Below are positions 53,464 to 62,589 of a DNA stretch of 64,000 bases, piece by piece. Below the pieces are notes generated by a model. It saw nothing but the letters and a program-made list of their open reading frames with translations, had not been told where the DNA came from and did no database searches. Where the stretch lies: the IMG/VR virus record IMGVR_UViG_3300033149_003257, positions 62,001 to 126,000 of that record. One strand, 5' to 3'. The stretch's first letter is position 1. Each line of letters begins with the position of its first letter. The position numbers and the translations under genes were made by a program. This stretch comes from a virus.

Positions 53464-54452
53464 AAATAATAATGAATTTATTTAACGTGGGACTTGGTAA
53501 TAATGGCGGAAGTATGACATTAGTTAGATCTGCAAATACATTAGTAAATTTAGGACATGAAGTCATTATAGTTGATGGAGGAAAAAATAAACATACATGG
53601 ACTAAATTAAAAGCTAAACATTTGATTATTAGAGATACAAATCAAATACCAGAAGCTGATGTAATAGTCGCTACGGGAATGAAAAGTATTTCTTCAACTA
53701 ATAAAAGTAAAATTAAAAATAAATTTATATGGTTAAGAGGTTGGGAAACTTGGGTTTTTTCAGAAGAAAAAATTATAAATATGTTGAAAAATTCTTCTTG
53801 TATAAAAATTGTAAATAGTATATGTTTACAAAATAAACTAAATAGTTTTAATATAAATTCTGAAATTATTAGACCGGGTTATGATTTTAATGAAATATAT
53901 CCTTTAGAAATTAAAAAGGGAAAAAATATTATTTTAGGTGGTTTATATTCTGTTCCAAAACATTTTACTACAAAGAGAACTAAATGGATTTTAGAAGCAG
54001 TTTCATCTTTAAAAAGTGATCGAATTTTAAATGTAAAATTATGGATGTTTGGTTCACCTTCTGATCCGAAAAATAATATTATTGATAAGTATTTTTGCCA
54101 ACCAGATATTCAAACAAAAAATAAATTTTATAATAAAATAGACATATGGTTAAGCCCAAATACTTTAGAAGGATTACATATAGTTCCAGCTGAAGCTATG
54201 CTGACTGGTTGTCCAGTTATTGGAACGAATTCTGAAATGTCTGGTTTACAAGATTATCTTATTCATAATTCTACTGGTTTAGTATCTGAAAATGATTTTG
54301 ATAGATTTTTAGCAAATATAATATATTTAATTCAAAATAAACAAAAAAGATTAGAAATGGGAAGAAACGCTAGAAATAAAATTTTAGGAATTGGAGATAG
54401 AAAAACAAATATGAAGAAAATGATTTCTTTTATTGAAAGGAATTGTAAATGA
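53460..54452 (+). CDS. GT4-family glycosyltransferase
   Basis: 330 residues, GT-B fold. NNGGSMTLVRSANTLVNLGHEV at the N-terminus; donor-site block LSPNTLEGLHIVPAEAMLTG with the E-x7-E pattern. Start overlaps the previous stop by 4 bp (ATGA). Retaining sugar transfer to a surface glycan is expected. Confidence 0.82.
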   Translation: MKIIMNLFNVGLGNNGGSMTLVRSANTLVNLGHEVIIVDGGKNKHTWTKLKAKHLIIRDTNQIPEADVIVATGMKSISSTNKSKIKNKFIWLRGWETWVFSEEKIINMLKNSSCIKIVNSICLQNKLNSFNINSEIIRPGYDFNEIYPLEIKKGKNIILGGLYSVPKHFTTKRTKWILEAVSSLKSDRILNVKLWMFGSPSDPKNNIIDKYFCQPDIQTKNKFYNKIDIWLSPNTLEGLHIVPAEAMLTGCPVIGTNSEMSGLQDYLIHNSTGLVSENDFDRFLANIIYLIQNKQKRLEMGRNARNKILGIGDRKTNMKKMISFIERNCK

Positions 54453-54624
54453 AAATATTAGTATGTTTAATGATTCTTTTTGTACTTTTACCATTTTTTA
54501 ATAAATATTTACCAAAATGGTTTTGTTATAAAATGGTTGGCATTTACAACCAAATGAAATAAAATTTGATGGTTGTTATGATATTTGTTTTAGATGTAAT
54601 AAGAAAGTTTTACAAGATAGTTAA
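54449..54624 (+). pseudogene. Frameshifted small membrane-anchored zinc-ribbon gene
   Basis: The first frame (54449-54562) gives a hydrophobic leader (ILVCLMILFVLLPFF) and FCYKMV. The other frame continues WHLQPNEIKFDGCYDICFRC and KKVLQDS, the WHxxP...FDGC...CxRCxKxVxxDS pattern of a small phage zinc-ribbon family. One base separates the halves. Confidence 0.55.
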
Positions 54625-54647
54625 GGAAATTGGTTTGAGGGAAGTAA

Positions 54648-55493
54648 TTGATAATGAATGAAAATGAAAAAATTAAAGTATATTCTGTATCTGTAATAAT
54701 GGAACATCTAGATAAGTGTATACAAAATAAAGATCCATTTTCTTTAATTAGATTTGGAGATGGAGGACTTAAATTTATTCATTCATTAGTGTTTAATGAT
54801 GATAGACAATTAGAAATAATTTTGAGAAAAGAAGGAATTCCTAGAAGTAATATGATAGAGATCTTTGAAAAATGGGGATATTATGTTAGAAAAGCAGATT
54901 ATATAGATACTCCACAAGTTTATTTTTCTAAGACATTTTGGCCTCGTTATAGAAAAAATTTTAAACCTATGAATCCTTCAACTATTTCAAAATTAAAAAA
55001 TTGGAAAGATTTATATAATAGAGCTGAATTTGATAATGATAATTATTGTAATCCAGAGATTAATTATTTATCTATAATTAAAAGAGAAAATAAAGTTAAT
55101 CTTTTTGATGTAATGAAAAGCAGAAAAATATGTTGTATTACTGCAGTTCCAGAATGTATGGATAGTTTTATAAATTTAGAAGTTGATATTGTTCAAATAG
55201 TAAAACAATATCAAAATCATTATTTAAATTCATATCATGATGTAGTTAGAATAATAAAAAAAGCTGCAACCAACTATGATTTATGGTTAGTTGCAGCTGG
55301 AGAAATTGGAAGAATATATAGTGGATTAATTAAAGAATATGGTGGTAGATCTTTTGATATTGGATTTGTTGCGGAATATTGGAAAGATTATGATATACCT
55401 ATTAGATTAAGTTATTTTTTAAAACCAGATTATAAAAATAAAACACAACTTATATTTACAAAATTAGGAGAACCTTATGAGGAGTTAATATAG
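54648..55493 (+). CDS. GT-D fold glycosyltransferase (DUF1792), copy 1
   Basis: 281 residues. PFSLIRFGDGG near 30-40 is the GT-D donor/metal motif; the C-terminal WLVAAGEIGRIYSGLIKEYGGRSFDIG is the second conserved block. TTG start with GAGGG at 7 nt, alternatively ATG at 54654. Known relatives glucosylate bacterial adhesins. One of three copies here. Confidence 0.8.
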   Translation: MIMNENEKIKVYSVSVIMEHLDKCIQNKDPFSLIRFGDGGLKFIHSLVFNDDRQLEIILRKEGIPRSNMIEIFEKWGYYVRKADYIDTPQVYFSKTFWPRYRKNFKPMNPSTISKLKNWKDLYNRAEFDNDNYCNPEINYLSIIKRENKVNLFDVMKSRKICCITAVPECMDSFINLEVDIVQIVKQYQNHYLNSYHDVVRIIKKAATNYDLWLVAAGEIGRIYSGLIKEYGGRSFDIGFVAEYWKDYDIPIRLSYFLKPDYKNKTQLIFTKLGEPYEELI

Positions 55494-55495
55494 AA

Positions 55496-56395
55496 ATGAA
55501 TCTTATAATTCCAGTTGAGTCGATTTTTCAAAATAAAGGTGGAGTGATATTATATAATCCATATAAAAATAAAATTATTGATTATTATATTCATGATAGA
55601 AAATGGAGGAGAGTTGGTTGGAGAGGTGGAATTTTATATAATGATTATTTAATAGCTACTGATTGGAATGAATTACATTATTTCAATATAAAAAAATGGA
55701 AGTATGAATATACATTTAGAAAAAAGAGTTTTAATGATCTTCATTATGTACAAGTTAACAAAAATAAATTATTTGTTGTTAATACAGGTATTGATGCAAT
55801 AGAAATATTTAATAATCCAATGGAACCAAAATTTGAAAGAATTGAATTTGTATTTAAATTAAATAAAATGTTTAAAGATAGATATATTGATTTAAATAGA
55901 AAATATAATAAAATGTATAAAATAAAACCACATTCATGTCACCCTAATTGTATATCTTTTAATGAACATGGAACTTATATTACATGTTTTCAAAGACAAC
56001 AAAAAATAAATACAGGTCAATTAATTGATATGAAAAGTGGTAAAAAATTGTTTCATAGAAATATGGATTGTCATGATGGATTATTTTATAAAAATGATTT
56101 TTATTTAACAAAAACTAGACAATCAAAAATTTTGAAATTTAAAAATCTGAGACCTGTGAAAAATAATATACCAGACGAAATTATTGATATTGGTCATAAA
56201 GGTTGGTGGCGAGGTATGGTTATTCATAATGATATAATATTTATTTTTTGTAGCAGAGGTTATTCTAATAAAAAATCTAAAGCAATTATGGCTATGATAG
56301 ATTTACAAACACAACATACTACTTTTAAGAAACTTCCAGTGTGTGGTGATATACATTGGGATACAATTTATCAACCAAATGTTTTTGAGGGATAA
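55496..56395 (+). CDS. Beta-propeller-like protein
   Basis: 299 residues with repeated beta units: GRGGILYNDYLIATD, HYVQVNKNKLFVVNT, KPHSCHPNCISFNEHGTYIT, HDGLFYKNDFYLTKT, WWRGMVIHNDIIFIF. The pattern is four to six short blades with His/Asp turns. Lies between two GT-D genes in the same unit. It could be a glycan-binding or carbohydrate-modifying protein; no catalytic motif is certain. Confidence 0.6.
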   Translation: MNLIIPVESIFQNKGGVILYNPYKNKIIDYYIHDRKWRRVGWRGGILYNDYLIATDWNELHYFNIKKWKYEYTFRKKSFNDLHYVQVNKNKLFVVNTGIDAIEIFNNPMEPKFERIEFVFKLNKMFKDRYIDLNRKYNKMYKIKPHSCHPNCISFNEHGTYITCFQRQQKINTGQLIDMKSGKKLFHRNMDCHDGLFYKNDFYLTKTRQSKILKFKNLRPVKNNIPDEIIDIGHKGWWRGMVIHNDIIFIFCSRGYSNKKSKAIMAMIDLQTQHTTFKKLPVCGDIHWDTIYQPNVFEG

Positions 56396-57184
56396 ATGTT
56401 ATATAATCTTAATCATATTTTAAAAGATATTGAATATCATTTAAATAATAAAAAACCATTCTCTTTAGTTCGATTAGGAGATGGAGATATTAAATTATTA
56501 CATTCAGCATGTCAAGGAATTGTTCATAATGATAAATTTAGAAGACAAGGAATCCCAGGAAGTGATTTAAATATAGTTATTCAAATATATAGAAAAAGTT
56601 GTAATAATGCTAATTATATTTCTTCTTTTGATGTATATTTTGATGGTAATTTTTGGTCAAGAAAAAGTTCTTCTGGAACTAGAAAAAAGTTAGAAAGCTG
56701 GAAAAAAATTTATAAAAAAATTGGAATTCAAAATCAAAGTTATTGCAATCCAGAAATTGGTTTTCTTTTGTTTTTAAGATCTAAATATAATTTATTTAAC
56801 TTAATTAAAGATAAAAAAATATGTCTTATTACTTGTTTTAAGTCTATTGAGTTAAAATTACGAAAACTTAATTATGATGTGAATACTATATTAATTCCAA
56901 AAATATATTCAAATCATTATTCTAAATACAAACCAAATAAATTATTGATAAAAAGTTCTATTGAGAAAAATGATATATTTTTAATTGGAGCTGGAGGACT
57001 CGGAAAAGGTTATTCAAAAGTTATTAAAAGAAATGGTGGGATAGCAATTGATATTGGTCAAGTTTTTAATTCATGGGCTGGAAGTGTAATACCTCCTAGA
57101 ATTTCAAAGTATATGAAATTAAATGAAAAAGATTTGACATTTAGATTTACAAAAATTGGAGAAAAATTTAGAGAATGGATATAA
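56396..57184 (+). CDS. GT-D fold glycosyltransferase, copy 2
   Basis: 262 residues. PFSLVRLGDGDIKLLHS and FLIGAGGLGKGYSKVIKRNGG are the two GT-D blocks; YCNPEIGF in the middle is shared with copy 1. Clear paralogue of 54648 and 61724. The start follows the propeller stop directly. Confidence 0.8.
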   Translation: MLYNLNHILKDIEYHLNNKKPFSLVRLGDGDIKLLHSACQGIVHNDKFRRQGIPGSDLNIVIQIYRKSCNNANYISSFDVYFDGNFWSRKSSSGTRKKLESWKKIYKKIGIQNQSYCNPEIGFLLFLRSKYNLFNLIKDKKICLITCFKSIELKLRKLNYDVNTILIPKIYSNHYSKYKPNKLLIKSSIEKNDIFLIGAGGLGKGYSKVIKRNGGIAIDIGQVFNSWAGSVIPPRISKYMKLNEKDLTFRFTKIGEKFREWI

Positions 57185-57411
57185 AGAATATTCCAGAAGG
57201 TTATTATGTTTGTCCACAATGTAATGGAACTGGTTCTGATTATACTGAAATTAGAGAAAATAAAAAATATTCTAGAATTTGTGATAAATGTAATGGTGGT
57301 GGAATAATAGATTGGATTACAATGATATTACCTTGTAAACATAATATGTCAACTATACGAGAGTATAAACTTACTTTTATACATAACAAAAAAAGAAGGA
57401 GAAAAAAATGA
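57175..57411 (+). CDS. DnaJ-type zinc-knuckle protein
   Basis: 78 residues. CPQCNGTG and CDKCNGGG are two DnaJ-like knuckles; basic C-terminus (KKRRRKK). Overlaps both neighbours by a few bases. Related in motif to the 102-residue protein at 31774. Confidence 0.65.
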   Translation: MDIKNIPEGYYVCPQCNGTGSDYTEIRENKKYSRICDKCNGGGIIDWITMILPCKHNMSTIREYKLTFIHNKKRRRKK

Positions 57412-58541
57412 AAACAATATTAGTAACAGGCGCTGATGGTTATTGCGGTTGGCCAACGATTTTAAGATTATTATCAGAAATTCCTATGTGTAAAGTTATA
57501 GGAGTTGATAACCAGTCAAGAAGAGAATGGGTTAAAGAAATTGGTTCTGATAGTGTAATACCAATTTATAATTTATATGAAAGGTCTAAATTAGTTGATA
57601 AAGATAAACTTGAAGTTTTTAAAAATTGTGATTTAACTGATTATAATATTGTAAATGATTTATTTACAAAATATAAACCAGATATTGTTCTGCATCTTGC
57701 TTCACAACCTTCTGCCCCATATTCTCATATTGATATTGAACATTGTAACTTTACACAACATAATAATCTTCAAATGTTAAGAAATATATTATGGTCTTTA
57801 AATAACAATAAAATGGATCGTACTCATTTGGTTGTTACAACAACAACTGGAATATATGGCGCGCCTTCATTTAGAATTCCAGAAGGAAATTTAGACATTG
57901 TTGATAAATTATTACCATATCCATCAATGGGTGGAAGCTGGTACCATATGAGTAGAGCACATGATGCAGCAAATTTATGGTTAGCAAATAAACAATTTAA
58001 TTTTCCTATAACTGAAATGAGAACTTCTATTGTTGTGGGAAGTTCAACTCGTGAAACGAGAGTAGATCCAATTTTAGCAACAAGAACTGATGTAGATTTT
58101 TATTTTGGAGTTGTTACAAATAGATTTGTTGCTATGGCTTTGAAGAATGAACCGCTTACAATATATGGAAAAGGTTTACAAGGGAAACCTATGATTTCTT
58201 TGGAAGATATGGTTAAATCTATGGTTGATATTTGTAAAGTTGATCCAACTAGTAGAGAAAATAAATATGAAATATATAACCAAATGGAAAAAGTAGTTCC
58301 TATAGTTGATATTGCACAAACTATTAAAGCTACAATGAATATAATGTTTGGATTGAATGTCGAAATAAAACATATTCCAAATCCTAGAATTGAAGATGAA
58401 TCTCATCATATGGAAATGGATAATTTTAAATTTAAGAAATTAATAGGTGGTAAATTTATTTGTCCTATAGAACAAGCAGTTTCTCAAATGTGTTCAGATT
58501 TGTACAAATATAAAGATAGAATAGGAAAGTTTAGTAATTAA
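57408..58541 (+). CDS. UDP-sulfoquinovose-synthase-like NAD-dependent SDR
   Basis: 377 residues, extended SDR. GADGYCGWP at 8-16 is the SQD1-type NAD loop, and LHLASQPSAPYSH and TTTTGIYGAP follow. The active-site YxxxK reads YHMSR (Tyr179, Arg183), so the usual Lys is Arg. SQD1 converts UDP-glucose and sulfite to UDP-sulfoquinovose; the substitution means another sugar-nucleotide reaction or lost catalysis is possible. Makes an activated sugar for the neighbouring transferases. Confidence 0.78.
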   Translation: MKTILVTGADGYCGWPTILRLLSEIPMCKVIGVDNQSRREWVKEIGSDSVIPIYNLYERSKLVDKDKLEVFKNCDLTDYNIVNDLFTKYKPDIVLHLASQPSAPYSHIDIEHCNFTQHNNLQMLRNILWSLNNNKMDRTHLVVTTTTGIYGAPSFRIPEGNLDIVDKLLPYPSMGGSWYHMSRAHDAANLWLANKQFNFPITEMRTSIVVGSSTRETRVDPILATRTDVDFYFGVVTNRFVAMALKNEPLTIYGKGLQGKPMISLEDMVKSMVDICKVDPTSRENKYEIYNQMEKVVPIVDIAQTIKATMNIMFGLNVEIKHIPNPRIEDESHHMEMDNFKFKKLIGGKFICPIEQAVSQMCSDLYKYKDRIGKFSN

Positions 58542-58558
58542 AAAGGAGATATAGAATT

Positions 58559-59557
58559 ATGTTAAATATTACAGTTCTCGGAGGATTAGGTTATATTGGA
58601 AGTCATTTAAGTAGAATGCTAGTTGATTCTGGACATAATGTAACAATTTTAGATATTGCTTGGTTTGGATTTGATCATATAAATGATGTTTTAGAGAAAG
58701 AGAATTGTGAATGGATTAATGGAGATATCAGACATTCAGAAGATCTAAGTTGTGCTATAAAGAATAGTGATGTTGTTGTTCATCTCGCAGGAATAGTTGG
58801 AGACCCTGCTTGTTCACTTGATAATGATGAAACATGGTTACAAAATATTGAATCTTCTAATTTAATAGTAGATGTTTGTAATCATTATGATATTCAAAAA
58901 TTTATATTTGCATCTAGTTGTAGTGTATATGGTGCAGCACCATCTGATATTCTTCTTAATGAAGGATCTTATTTAAATCCTGTTTCCTTATATGCAGAAA
59001 GTAAAATAAAATCTGAAAAAATCTTTCTTAGTGAATTTAATAATATATGCACAATTTTACGATTATCTACTGTTTTTGGATATTCTGAAAGAATGAGATT
59101 TGACCTTGTTGCTAACCTTTTTACAATAAAAGCAATTAAAGAGAAAAAGATTCAGGTGTTTGGTGGATCTCAATATAGACCTTTTATTCATTGTAAAGAT
59201 GTTGCAAGAGCAATTAAAAAAGTTATTGATTTTCCAGATAAAATTAAAATTGATAAAGAAGTATTTAATATTTCAGTTGAAAATATCTCAATACGAGAAC
59301 TTGGTATACTAGTTTCTGAATTAACTGATTCTGATATAGAACTTGTTGAGACAAAAGAAGATGATAGAAATTATAAAGTATCTGCAGATAAAATAAAATG
59401 GTTACTGGGTTATAAACCATATTTTGGTTTAGCTTCTGGTATTTTACATATGATAGAATCTATAAAAGGGAAAAGATTTGATGATTGGGTAACAAATAAA
59501 CAAAAATATGAGAATGTAAATAATCTTCAAGAAAGGAGAAAAACAAACATAAAATGA
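58559..59557 (+). CDS. NAD-dependent sugar-nucleotide epimerase/dehydratase
   Basis: 332 residues, extended SDR. GGLGYIGS at 8-15, VVVHLAGIVGDPA, ASSCSVYG, and YAESK (Tyr145, Lys149) are all intact. Acts on an NDP-sugar. AAAGGAG upstream; 17 bp after the SQD1-like gene. Confidence 0.88.
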   Translation: MLNITVLGGLGYIGSHLSRMLVDSGHNVTILDIAWFGFDHINDVLEKENCEWINGDIRHSEDLSCAIKNSDVVVHLAGIVGDPACSLDNDETWLQNIESSNLIVDVCNHYDIQKFIFASSCSVYGAAPSDILLNEGSYLNPVSLYAESKIKSEKIFLSEFNNICTILRLSTVFGYSERMRFDLVANLFTIKAIKEKKIQVFGGSQYRPFIHCKDVARAIKKVIDFPDKIKIDKEVFNISVENISIRELGILVSELTDSDIELVETKEDDRNYKVSADKIKWLLGYKPYFGLASGILHMIESIKGKRFDDWVTNKQKYENVNNLQERRKTNIK

Positions 59558-59571
59558 AAAAGGAGTTTTTT

Positions 59572-60063
59572 ATGAAGTATATAGTTTATTTAGTAGGTCA
59601 GATTACAGCAAATCCAGAAACATATGCTTGGAGAGAAAGAGTATCATTATATTTTAATACTAACAGAAATAAAGTTGATTCTGATATTGAAGTTATTAAT
59701 CCATGTAATAGTTTGTTTAATAAGAATTTAATTGATAATTGTAGAAATAATTCTGTTGAGTATTCAAAATGGGTATTAAAACGAGATCCGAGTTTATTAG
59801 TTCCAAAAGATAGAAGATTTGTTAAAAGAGCAAATGTATTATTTGTTAATATGAATATGTATTCTCCTGAGAAACCAATGTTAGGATCTTTTTTTGAATT
59901 AGCTTGGGCTTATGATTCTCCAGAAAAGATGGTGATTGGAATATTTAATGGAGATCATGAAAAAGATTTTCAGTGTAGACATCCATTTGTTAGTCAAATT
60001 ATACATTCTTGGGTTAAAGATGAAATTGAAGCCTGTAAATTATTAGAATATTATATTGATTAA
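59572..60063 (+). CDS. Nucleoside 2-deoxyribosyltransferase-like protein
   Basis: 163 residues from MKYIVYLVGQITANPE (AAGGAG at 6 nt). YLVGQI N-terminal strand, NVLFVNMNM, and GSFFELAWAYDSP with the catalytic-type Glu fit the NDT/DUF4406-like fold. May hydrolyse or exchange nucleotide N-glycosidic bonds. Confidence 0.55.
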   Translation: MKYIVYLVGQITANPETYAWRERVSLYFNTNRNKVDSDIEVINPCNSLFNKNLIDNCRNNSVEYSKWVLKRDPSLLVPKDRRFVKRANVLFVNMNMYSPEKPMLGSFFELAWAYDSPEKMVIGIFNGDHEKDFQCRHPFVSQIIHSWVKDEIEACKLLEYYID

Positions 60064-60088
60064 AGTGAATTAAAGTGAGGTGAAAAAT

Positions 60089-60262
60089 TTGAAAGAAATA
60101 AAATTTTTATTAAAACATTTATATACAACAGCATTAGTTTCTTCATGATGGTTATATGTATATATTCCTAATAATTATTCTTTATCTTTATCAACAATTT
60201 TTAGTGTAATTACTATTATTTTAGCATGTTGGTATTTAGTTTATCATTGGGATGATTGTTAG
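60089..60262 (+). pseudogene. Small two-span membrane protein with internal TGA
   Basis: A TTG start with GAGG upstream opens a 57-codon frame, interrupted once by TGA after LYTTALVSS and then open to TAG (WLYVYIPNNYSL, FSVITIILACWYLVYHW). The TGA is followed by TGG, so a TGG to TGA change fits. TGA is a normal stop elsewhere in the window. Confidence 0.5.
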
Positions 60263-60276
60263 AAAGGATTTTTGAT

Positions 60277-60519
60277 ATGATGAGAAAAAATGGGTTATTA
60301 GATTTTGTTATGGGAGTATTATATGCTACTATATTATGGGCACATTTTACTTTTAAATTGGAGTGGTTGCTTCCTTTTATTTTAATTAGTACTATTGCTA
60401 CAGTAATTATGTTTGTAGTAAGATCATTTTTACAAAAGGAAAAAAGAAATCATAATAAAACAAATAAAAAAAGTTCTTTAGAAGAAGTAACTAATGTAAA
60501 AATAGGACCTTTAGGATAG
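60277..60519 (+). CDS. Small membrane protein
   Basis: 80 residues from MMRKNGLLDF (AAGGA upstream); two hydrophobic spans at about 9-25 and 30-50, then a Lys/Asn-rich tail. A longer frame lies within the broken gene before it. Confidence 0.6.
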   Translation: MMRKNGLLDFVMGVLYATILWAHFTFKLEWLLPFILISTIATVIMFVVRSFLQKEKRNHNKTNKKSSLEEVTNVKIGPLG

Positions 60520-60533
60520 AAGGGAGTTTTCTA

Positions 60534-61691
60534 ATGATAAAAGTTGCTGAACCTATTATTGATGATAAAGAAATAGATGTTGCAATTTCAGTATTAAAAT
60601 CTGGAAATTATACATCTGGTAAATATGTTCAAAAATTTGAAGAAATGTTTGCAGAATATATTGGAGTTAAATATGCTGTAGCTGTGAATAGCGGAACTGC
60701 TGCTCTACACCTTTCTTTATTATCATTGGGATTAACTAAAGATAGATATTCAAATGGAGAAGTTATTGTTCCACCAATGACATTTTTTGCAACTATATCT
60801 TCTGTTTTAAATGTTGGGTTAATTCCTAATTTTGTAGATACAAATTATATTTGTAATATTGATCATACATTAATAGAGTCAAATATTAATGAAAATACAT
60901 TAGCTATTATACCAGTACATTTTTATGGACATCCATGTAATATGAATGAAATAATGAAAATAGCTAATAAATATAATCTTTTTGTAATTGAAGATTGCGC
61001 TCAAGCACATGGAGCTTCTATAAATAATAAAAAAGTTGGTTCTTATGGTATAACTGGATGTTTTTCATTTTTTGCTACTAAAAATATGACTACTATAGAA
61101 GGCGGAATGATTACTACTGATGAAAAGTTTATATATGAAAAAGCTAAAAAATTAAGAAGTCATGGAATGATTGATAGAGATACACATTCTTTACTTGGTT
61201 ATAATTATAGAATGAATGAATTATCTGGAGCTATTGGAATTGAACAATTAAAAAAGTTAGATATGTTAAATAAAAAAAGAATTGAAAATTCTGAATATTT
61301 ATCTAAAAATATAAAACAAACTAATTTTATACAACCATTGTATAATGAAAATTTTTTGACTGTCTCTAATTGTAAAAATAATACATATAAAAATGTCTAT
61401 TTTTGGTTTCCAATAACAACAATGAAATTTTGTTCTGTTGATTTAAAAAATCATTTAAAGAAGAATGATATTGGTTTTAGAAGTAGATATAATGAACCAT
61501 TATATAAACAACCATTATTTAGAGAATATACATATAAACCAAATAGATGTAGATGTGAAAATGCCGAATTATTTTCTGGAGTAGTTTTTGGATTACCTAA
61601 TCATCCAGGTTTATCAAGAGAGGAATTAGATAAAGTTATTGATGTAGTTAATACTTTTGAATTTAAAGTATATGATGAATTTGATTTCTAA
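60534..61691 (+). CDS. DegT/DnrJ/EryC1 PLP-dependent sugar aminotransferase
   Basis: 385 residues. NSGTAALHL binds PLP phosphate; EDCAQAHG has the Asp for the pyridine N; FFATKNMTTIEGG carries the PLP Lys183. Makes an amino sugar from a keto-NDP-sugar, as supplied by the SDR enzymes upstream. AAGGGAG before the ATG. Confidence 0.9.
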   Translation: MIKVAEPIIDDKEIDVAISVLKSGNYTSGKYVQKFEEMFAEYIGVKYAVAVNSGTAALHLSLLSLGLTKDRYSNGEVIVPPMTFFATISSVLNVGLIPNFVDTNYICNIDHTLIESNINENTLAIIPVHFYGHPCNMNEIMKIANKYNLFVIEDCAQAHGASINNKKVGSYGITGCFSFFATKNMTTIEGGMITTDEKFIYEKAKKLRSHGMIDRDTHSLLGYNYRMNELSGAIGIEQLKKLDMLNKKRIENSEYLSKNIKQTNFIQPLYNENFLTVSNCKNNTYKNVYFWFPITTMKFCSVDLKNHLKKNDIGFRSRYNEPLYKQPLFREYTYKPNRCRCENAELFSGVVFGLPNHPGLSREELDKVIDVVNTFEFKVYDEFDF

Positions 61692-61723
61692 TTCTTTGTA
61701 ATTAAAAATAAGGATATTTAATT

Positions 61724-62578
61724 TTGAAAAAATTAGACAGACAATTATATTATATTCATAGTACAGAAGAAATATTAAAAGATTTAAATAATTGTATTAG
61801 AAAGAAAAAACCATTTTCTGTAATGAGATTTGGTGACGCTTGTTTGGGAATTATGTGTTCTTTTTTAGCTCCAAATTTTATAAAACATGGAAAATGGAAA
61901 GGTGGACAAAAGTGTGGTTTAGCTAATTCAATATTTAGACAATTAGGAGTTCCAGTAAAGAGAAGAAAACTAATATGTAATAAACTTGTAAAATATGCAA
62001 ATGAAGCTAATTATATAGATTCTTTTGATTGTTATTTTACTGAAATGAAATCGAAAAAAGGAATTGGTAATTTAGCATTTAGTTGGAAAGAAATTCATGA
62101 ATTAATTGGTATTACAAACGAATCTTATTGTAGTACTTTTTTACATTATTTTTCAATAGTGGATGGAGAATATAATTTATTTAATGTAATGAAAAATAGA
62201 AGTGTATTTTGTATAAGTAATCAAGTTCAAGTAACTAATTTATTAAAAGATAAGAGTGGAGCTAAAATAATAGATTCATATAAAATACCAAGAAGAGGTG
62301 GTAAATTTCATTACCAAAATCATTATAGAAATGTTATAAATATGATTAAAAAGAATTCTACTAAATATGATCTATTCTTAATTGGAGCTGGATTATTAGG
62401 TAAAATATATTGTGGAGTTATTAAAGAGAATGGTGGAAGAGCATATGATGTTGGACGATTATTTGATTTTTGGGCTGGAATAAGAAAAATTGATTCTAGA
62501 CCAAAAAGATTTATTCAAATGGATCATTCTAAATTTTTATGTAATAGATTAAAGAACTTTGGTGGTAAAGTTTGGTGA
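61724..62578 (+). CDS. GT-D fold glycosyltransferase, copy 3
   Basis: 284 residues with TTG start. PFSVMRFGDACLGIM and LFLIGAGLLGKIYCGVIKENGG are the GT-D blocks. The FGDGG/D of copies 1 and 2 reads FGDAC here, a change next to the metal-binding Asp. Ends by overlapping the next gene. Confidence 0.78.
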   Translation: MKKLDRQLYYIHSTEEILKDLNNCIRKKKPFSVMRFGDACLGIMCSFLAPNFIKHGKWKGGQKCGLANSIFRQLGVPVKRRKLICNKLVKYANEANYIDSFDCYFTEMKSKKGIGNLAFSWKEIHELIGITNESYCSTFLHYFSIVDGEYNLFNVMKNRSVFCISNQVQVTNLLKDKSGAKIIDSYKIPRRGGKFHYQNHYRNVINMIKKNSTKYDLFLIGAGLLGKIYCGVIKENGGRAYDVGRLFDFWAGIRKIDSRPKRFIQMDHSKFLCNRLKNFGGKVW

Positions 62579-62589
62579 AAGGGAAAATA

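Noticed and set aside
60089-60262. TGA recoded as tryptophan in this genome
   Set aside because: Many intact genes end in TGA (for example at 46571, 54452, 62578), and long genes contain no internal TGA.
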